Source: Paracoccaceae bacterium
GTDB taxonomy: Bacteria; Pseudomonadota; Alphaproteobacteria; Rhodobacterales; Rhodobacteraceae
Length of the DNA stretch: 43,765 bases
NCBI GenBank assembly: GCA_947476475.1
Contig: CANJQT010000021.1
Span: 1 to 43,765 of the forward strand
Direction of reading: 5' to 3'
Part shown: one piece after another, positions 39,691-43,765 of the stretch
Numbering within the stretch: position 1 is the first letter of the stretch
Layout of the letters: every line of letters begins with the position of its first letter
The notes under the pieces: model-generated
Databases searched by the model: none
The model's input: the letters and a program-made list of their open reading frames with translations, nothing else
Told to the model about the DNA's origin: nothing
Translations under genes and position numbers: made by a program

Positions 39691-40161
39691 TCACATCTCT
39701 GACAGGGTCACGCGGCGGCCTGCGGCAACCAGACGGCAGGCGTGAGTGTATGCCGGGTTGGCGGTGGAGTTATAGCCAAGCTACGTTTTCAGGCCCGATG
39801 CCTTTGCCGCTGCTGTCATCTGGCGTGCATCTTCCAGCGTCAAGGCCATGGGTTTTTCGCACCAGACATGCTTTCCCGCCGCCAAGGCGGCCAAAGCCAT
39901 TTCGCGGTGTATGCCGTTGGGCATGGTGATCGAGAGGATCCGGATTGCCGGAACTGCCAACAGATCGCGTCAATCTGCGGTGGCGCGATCAAATCCGAAC
40001 TGCGCGGCCATGGCATCGGCCTTACCCACTGGCGTATCGGCCAAAGCCACACGCCGGACGTCCGGAACATCGCCCATGACAGCGCGCACTGCCCCATAGG
40101 CCAAAGCGTGCGCCTTGCCCATGAAGCCGGTTCCAACCAAGCCAACACCAATTTCAGACAT
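39691..40161 (-). pseudogene. Gfo/Idh/MocA-family dehydrogenase, broken
   Basis: Reading from ATG 40161, the product begins with the NAD-binding Rossmann motif GVGLVGTGFMGKAHALAYGA and runs to RATAD, then meets TGA where relatives usually have Trp (a one-base TGG to TGA change would explain it). The frame then continues [40 protein letters not shown] and [11 protein letters not shown], meets a TAG after GLKT, and continues LGYNSTANPAYTHACRLVAAG before losing similarity. The C-terminal substrate domain is missing. It was the fourth gene of the MocD/MocE/PanB-like run, 20 bases after it. MocA of rhizopine catabolism belongs to this family. Confidence 0.9.
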
Positions 40162-40181
40162 TATACGCCCCGCGCAACGTG

Positions 40182-40985
40182 TCAGGCCAGGGCCGCTTCA
40201 TCGAGCCAATCGCGGAAGGCTTCGACGACTTCGTTTTCACTGTCGACCAGATACTGCGGCGCGGGATAATCGCGGTCGTGCACATCTTTCGCGAAGCGGC
40301 CCATCGCATCGACGCGCATCGCTCGCAGCCGATCATATTCGGCGGCGAAATTTGCGTAGACCTTGGCGTGGCGCGGCACTCGGCGCCGGTTCTGGCCCAG
40401 CACATCATCGCTGAACAGGTACTGCGCATGGCCCGCCGGACCTGCACCCATCGAGATCAGGAAGAGGTTGGTTTTTTCGGCAATGGCCTGGGTGATCGAG
40501 TGGGGAACCACTTCGATCTCTACCGCAAAGGCGCCGGCCTCTTCGGCGGCCTTGCACTGTGCCCAGACCAGCTTTGCGCTTTCGAGCGTCTTCCCCACCG
40601 CCTTGAACCCGCCGGTCCATGTAGCTTTGGAGGGGATCAGGCCGACATGGCCGCAGACCGGCAGCCCCTGTTCGGCCATGGCGCGTATGGTGCCGGTCGA
40701 ACCGGAGCAATAGAAGGCGTCCGCACCGTACTTGTAGAGCGGAAAGGCCCATTTCAGGAAGTCATCCGCAGTGCCAATTTCATAGAAATTGTCACCAGGA
40801 AAGATGAAGGCATCTGGCGCCACTTCGCGGAAGCGGCGGTCAAAGACCATGGCGGGGGGAACGGAAAGGAGTTCCACCCCGGCTTTCGCGGCTGCCTCTG
40901 CCTCGTCCAGCGTTTCTACCCGCAGCATCGCAAAAGTGTGCTTTCCGCGCTGGTCCATCAAATCTTTTACGGTCAGGCGTGCCAT
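40182..40985 (-). CDS. PanB-fold enzyme (ketopantoate hydroxymethyltransferase-like), altered active site
   Basis: A 267-residue TIM-barrel protein resembling PanB: the CGHVGLIPSKATWTGGF segment, the KAAEEAGAFAVEIEVVP strand and SMGAGPAGHAQYLFSDDVLG match PanB landmarks. The PanB metal ligands do not. The usual VGDS Asp is replaced within LLSVPPAMVFD, the second Asp region reads FIFPGDNF, and the Glu of the KLEGG segment is YCSGS. It is therefore unlikely to make ketopantoate and may act on a cyclitol or sugar-derived substrate. It starts 2 bases before the end of the MocE-like gene region (ATG 40985). Confidence 0.78.
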   Translation of the reverse strand: MARLTVKDLMDQRGKHTFAMLRVETLDEAEAAAKAGVELLSVPPAMVFDRRFREVAPDAFIFPGDNFYEIGTADDFLKWAFPLYKYGADAFYCSGSTGTIRAMAEQGLPVCGHVGLIPSKATWTGGFKAVGKTLESAKLVWAQCKAAEEAGAFAVEIEVVPHSITQAIAEKTNLFLISMGAGPAGHAQYLFSDDVLGQNRRRVPRHAKVYANFAAEYDRLRAMRVDAMGRFAKDVHDRDYPAPQYLVDSENEVVEAFRDWLDEAALA

Positions 40986-40986
40986 G

Positions 40987-41298
40987 TTACTGCACGTCGA
41001 TCAAAATGCGGTCACCTTCGACCTTTACCGGGAATGTCCTTAGGCTCACGCAAACCGGTGCGCGCTTTGCCTCGCCGGTGCGATAGTCGAACTGGCCGTT
41101 ATGCTTTGGGCATTCGATCGTGAAATCCATCACCAGCCCATCGCACAGATGCACGTTTTCATGGGTGCAAAGCCCGGCGGTGGCATAGAATCTGCCATCG
41201 ACCCCGTGGTAAATGGCATAGGTCGCGCCGCCATGGTCGAAGCGGATCAGGTCTTCTTCGTCGATATCGTCGATCGCGCAGGCGTCAATCCAGGGCAT
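40987..41298 (-). CDS. MocE-like Rieske 2Fe-2S ferredoxin
   Basis: A 103-residue Rieske protein. The cluster ligands are C44 and H46 in CTHENVH and C63 and H66 in CPKHNG. The W-I-D-A-C-A-I-D-D-I-D-E-E-D start and the YRTGEAKRAPVCVSLRTFPV segment match the MocE type of rhizopine catabolism. It should pass electrons to the di-iron protein encoded 4 bases upstream. ATG 41298 has GGAG 8 bases before it. The ferredoxin reductase partner (MocF) is not in the window. Confidence 0.9.
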   Translation of the reverse strand: MPWIDACAIDDIDEEDLIRFDHGGATYAIYHGVDGRFYATAGLCTHENVHLCDGLVMDFTIECPKHNGQFDYRTGEAKRAPVCVSLRTFPVKVEGDRILIDVQ

Positions 41299-41302
41299 CG
41301 TC

Positions 41303-42394
41303 TTACTCCGCAGCGTTGGGGGCCATAATGCCCGGGACATATTGGTGGAAATCTTCGCGGTAGGGCTTCGCAGAAGCCGGAAGTTCGCGTTTCAGGAAGT
41401 AGTCCTCGTTGGCAAGCTGGCGTTTCAGCGCCTGCCACATTTCGCGAAATGCATCCGCAATGGAACGATTGGGCGCGGGAAGGTCGGCCTTGATCGCTTC
41501 ATGCAGGCGCGGCAGGGCGTGATATGGAACCATCGGGAACATGTGGTGTTCGACGTGGTAGTTCATGTTCCAGTAGATGAAGCGGCTGACCGGATTCATA
41601 TAAACGGTGCGGCTGTTCAGGCGGTGGTCAATGACATTATCCGCCAGCCCGCCGTGCTGCAAAAGGCCGGTCATCACATGATGCCACGCTCCGTAAAGCC
41701 GGGGCAGACCGATGACCATCAGGGGCAGGATTGACCCAAGCGCCAGGGCCAGGACAACGCTGGCCGCATAGAGTGCCAGATGGATCTGTGCCACCCGGCG
41801 AACCTTGCCCCATTCGCTTTGCGGCACATAGGTCTTTTCAGAGGCGGTGGGGCCGGCAAGGGCATTCCGGATCAGGTTCGGGAAGAATTTCAGAACATCG
41901 AGAATGCCAAAGAAGTTCAGAACCAGCTTCAGCATTTCCGGTGGGCGCATGACCGCAATCTCGGGGTCACGACCGACGAAATAGGTTTCCGAGTGGTGGC
42001 GCGCGTGGCTCCACCGCCAGGTGGCGGAGTTGCGCATGATCATGAAGGACGCAACTTCATAGACCATATTGTTCATCCATGGCGTGCGGAAAGCGGTGCC
42101 ATGGCTACATTCATGCCAGCGCGAGTCGGAGGCCGAGCCGTAGAGCACACCGTAAGCCAGCCAGAACGGCACTGACCACCAAGTCGGCCAAAGCGCGATC
42201 CCCACGGCGGCAAACACGATCATCAGTCCGTAAAGGAGAACCGTATCGCGAATGGCCGGGCCGTCGCTGCGCGCCATCAGGTCTTTCATTGCTTTGCGCG
42301 GCAAATCGGAATGATACCATTCTGCCGCAGTTAGCCCGCTTTCGACAGCGCGTTTCGCGTCTGCCCCAAAGAGGCTGTAATCTCGTTTCCCCAT
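41303..42394 (-). CDS. MocD-like membrane di-iron desaturase/hydroxylase
   Basis: A 363-residue membrane protein of the fatty-acid-desaturase superfamily. Its three histidine boxes are HECSHG (94-99), HARHH (130-134) and HVEHHMFP (280-287), with HHVMTGLLQHGG in between. About four membrane segments surround these. Next to a MocE-type Rieske protein it is best read as MocD, thought to oxidatively demethylate the O-methyl group of rhizopine. A lipid desaturase role cannot be excluded from sequence alone. ATG 42394 starts MGKRDYSLFGAD. It is divergent from the LacI gene. Confidence 0.85.
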   Translation of the reverse strand: MGKRDYSLFGADAKRAVESGLTAAEWYHSDLPRKAMKDLMARSDGPAIRDTVLLYGLMIVFAAVGIALWPTWWSVPFWLAYGVLYGSASDSRWHECSHGTAFRTPWMNNMVYEVASFMIMRNSATWRWSHARHHSETYFVGRDPEIAVMRPPEMLKLVLNFFGILDVLKFFPNLIRNALAGPTASEKTYVPQSEWGKVRRVAQIHLALYAASVVLALALGSILPLMVIGLPRLYGAWHHVMTGLLQHGGLADNVIDHRLNSRTVYMNPVSRFIYWNMNYHVEHHMFPMVPYHALPRLHEAIKADLPAPNRSIADAFREMWQALKRQLANEDYFLKRELPASAKPYREDFHQYVPGIMAPNAAE

Positions 42395-42536
42395 GTCTGC
42401 TACTCCCTGGCCCGGCTGCTGGGCTTTTCACGTCGATAGACTGACGATGCGTGATTCACCAAGAGTTGCGCTTGTAAGTTTCATCAGCAGCCATCATCGT
42501 GAATGACAGTTTGATGTAATTTCGGCAGGAGTATAC

Positions 42537-43568
42537 ATGGCCCGGCGCACCACCATTCACGACGTCGCCCGTGAGGCGGGAGTTTCTACTGCCACCGTGG
42601 ATCGGGTGCTGAATGCCCGGGAGAAAGTGCGTGAGGATACCGCGCGCCGGGTCTATGAGGCGGCGCGTCTGGTCGGGTATCATGCCACGCCCCTGATCGG
42701 GCAAAGGGTGCAGCAGGATCTGCCGCGCCTGCGGCTTGGAGTCGTGCTGCACAAACAAAAGCAGGCCTTCTATCAGACCTTCAAAGCCGAACTTGAGCGC
42801 GCGGCAGCGCAGGCCACGGGCCTGCGGGCGTCGGTGCTGATCGAGTTTGCCCCCTCGCAATCGCCGGCAGACTTTGCTGCATTGATGGATGGGATGGCAG
42901 ACCGAGTTGACGCAGTGGCGGCCACGGCAGTCACCCATCCGGAAGTGACCGAGGCGGTTATGCGATTGAATAGCAAGGGAATTCCCTGCTTTGCACTGTT
43001 AAACGACTTTGCTCAGGGCGTCAGACAGAACTACCTTGGCATGAATAATATGAAGATCGGCAGGATTGCGGCGCATATGATTGCGATTTCCAGCCACCAG
43101 GCCGGCAAGATCGCGGTTTTTGTCGGGGGATATCGCTGGCACGGGCATGAGCTTCGCGAGACCGGATTTCGCAGCTACTTCCGTGAATATGCGCCGCAAT
43201 TTACGGTTCTGGACACGCTGGTCAACCTTGAAACCCGACAACTGACTTATGAGGCAACGCTTGATCTGCTGAACCGCCATCCTGACCTGCAGGGCATCTA
43301 TTGTGCAGGTGGCGGGATGGAGGGCGCGATCGCTGCATTGCGCGAAGTGCGCCAACCCGGAGAGGTGACTTTGATCGTCAATGAGTTGACGCCTGAAAGT
43401 CGCGCCGCGCTGATTTCGCGGTATGTCGGCATGGTCATCGCCACGCCTCTAAGCCGGCTGTGCACGGATCTGTTCACCCTTGCGGCCGAGGCCGCACGCG
43501 GGGGCATCACGCCGCTGCAAGGCCAGCATTTTCTGCCGCCAGATCTTTATATGCCCGAGTCGGTTTGA
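42537..43568 (+). CDS. LacI-family transcriptional regulator
   Basis: A 343-residue regulator. The helix-turn-helix is at the very N-terminus ([20 protein letters not shown]) with the hinge helix near residue 50. The rest is a periplasmic-binding-like sugar-sensing core ([20 protein letters not shown]). The T-V-D-R-V-L-N variant and this core are common in regulators of inositol or rhizopine use. ATG 42537 has GCAGGAG upstream. It is divergent from the MocD-like gene and precedes a probable epimerase gene, so it likely controls both. A GTGA-T-TCAC dyad lies at 42451-42459. Confidence 0.9.
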   Translation: MARRTTIHDVAREAGVSTATVDRVLNAREKVREDTARRVYEAARLVGYHATPLIGQRVQQDLPRLRLGVVLHKQKQAFYQTFKAELERAAAQATGLRASVLIEFAPSQSPADFAALMDGMADRVDAVAATAVTHPEVTEAVMRLNSKGIPCFALLNDFAQGVRQNYLGMNNMKIGRIAAHMIAISSHQAGKIAVFVGGYRWHGHELRETGFRSYFREYAPQFTVLDTLVNLETRQLTYEATLDLLNRHPDLQGIYCAGGGMEGAIAALREVRQPGEVTLIVNELTPESRAALISRYVGMVIATPLSRLCTDLFTLAAEAARGGITPLQGQHFLPPDLYMPESV

Positions 43569-43705
43569 CTGCATATTGACGAATATACATCATCTTTTAC
43601 GTCCCAACACATCAAATATGACGGAAAGATCGGCACCCATAGTTGACCCGCGGGACGTTGCCAAACATGGTCTGGCCTTGTTGCAGCAGGCAGGGAGGCC
43701 ACGCG

Positions 43706-43765
43706 ATGACATCGTTCGCATTGAACCACATGACAGTGGCTTGCCTTGGTTATGCCCAGTTGCTG
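43706..43765 (+). CDS. Start of a probable sugar-phosphate isomerase/epimerase (TIM barrel), truncated by window end
   Basis: Twenty codons from ATG 43706 to the window edge read MTSFALNHMTVACLGYAQLL, preceded by GGGAGG at 43693-43698. The F-A-L-N-H-M-T-V start with a following Leu-rich helix resembles IolE/MocC-like TIM-barrel isomerases and epimerases. That would fit the moc/inositol-type context. The call rests on 20 residues only. Between lacI and this gene, ATATT-GACG-AATAT (43573-43586) may be part of a terminator or operator. Confidence 0.45.
   Translation, partial: MTSFALNHMTVACLGYAQLL

Overview
The window looks like a chromosomal piece of a Rhodobacterales-type alphaproteobacterium. 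Three things point there: uniformly high G+C, the F0 ATP synthase order atpI-atpB-atpE-atpX-atpF with split b'/b subunits, and protein texture typical of that group (a GFA-type protein, a VPLPA-CTERM secreted protein, MocE-type ferredoxin). No rRNA, tRNA, CRISPR array, intact insertion sequence or phage gene was seen.

Layout. 1-9.3 kb is mostly housekeeping: a GST remnant, a sulfotransferase, yciB, ftsY, a YhhN-type membrane protein, an AlkB-like monooxygenase, a PfkB-family kinase coupled to nth, an Ada-like regulator/methyltransferase, an OmpA lipoprotein and a FadR-type regulator. 9.3-12 kb is the F0 ATP synthase operon on the minus strand. 12-17.8 kb is a scrambled accessory patch: an arsR gene, a winged-helix/GFA fusion, a chimeric relic made of the 3' ends of arsR and of an EamA transporter gene, a lower-G+C GST, and a lysR-EamA operon divergent from an azoreductase. 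18.2-22.5 kb is the ffh-GNAT-chorismate mutase-rpsP-small ORF-rimM-trmD run; rplS, which normally follows trmD, is not there. 22.9-26.8 kb holds a VPLPA-CTERM protein and a TetR-controlled LLM monooxygenase/tautomerase/hydrolase operon.

27-39.3 kb reads as one amine-catabolism locus. On the minus strand, a GntR regulator lies upstream of a PotABCD-type ABC importer and two amidohydrolases. On the plus strand, a tightly overlapping operon encodes a class III aminotransferase, a BKACE (DUF849) enzyme, an acetyltransferase resembling spermidine/spermine N-acetyltransferase, and an acetylpolyamine amidohydrolase-like deacetylase. Similar inverted repeats lie upstream of both arms.

39.7-43.8 kb resembles a rhizopine (moc)-type or inositol-like cluster: a MocD-like di-iron desaturase/hydroxylase, a MocE-like Rieske ferredoxin, a PanB-fold enzyme that seems to lack the PanB metal ligands, and a Gfo/Idh/MocA dehydrogenase broken by two in-frame stops. 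A LacI regulator is divergent from these, and the start of a probable TIM-barrel isomerase/epimerase runs off the end.

The best candidates for something undescribed are the polyamine acetylation/deacetylation operon with BKACE, the decaying moc-like cluster with a repurposed PanB fold, the winged-helix/GFA fusion, the tandem-duplication scar, and a perfect 18-bp palindrome in front of the ATP synthase operon.
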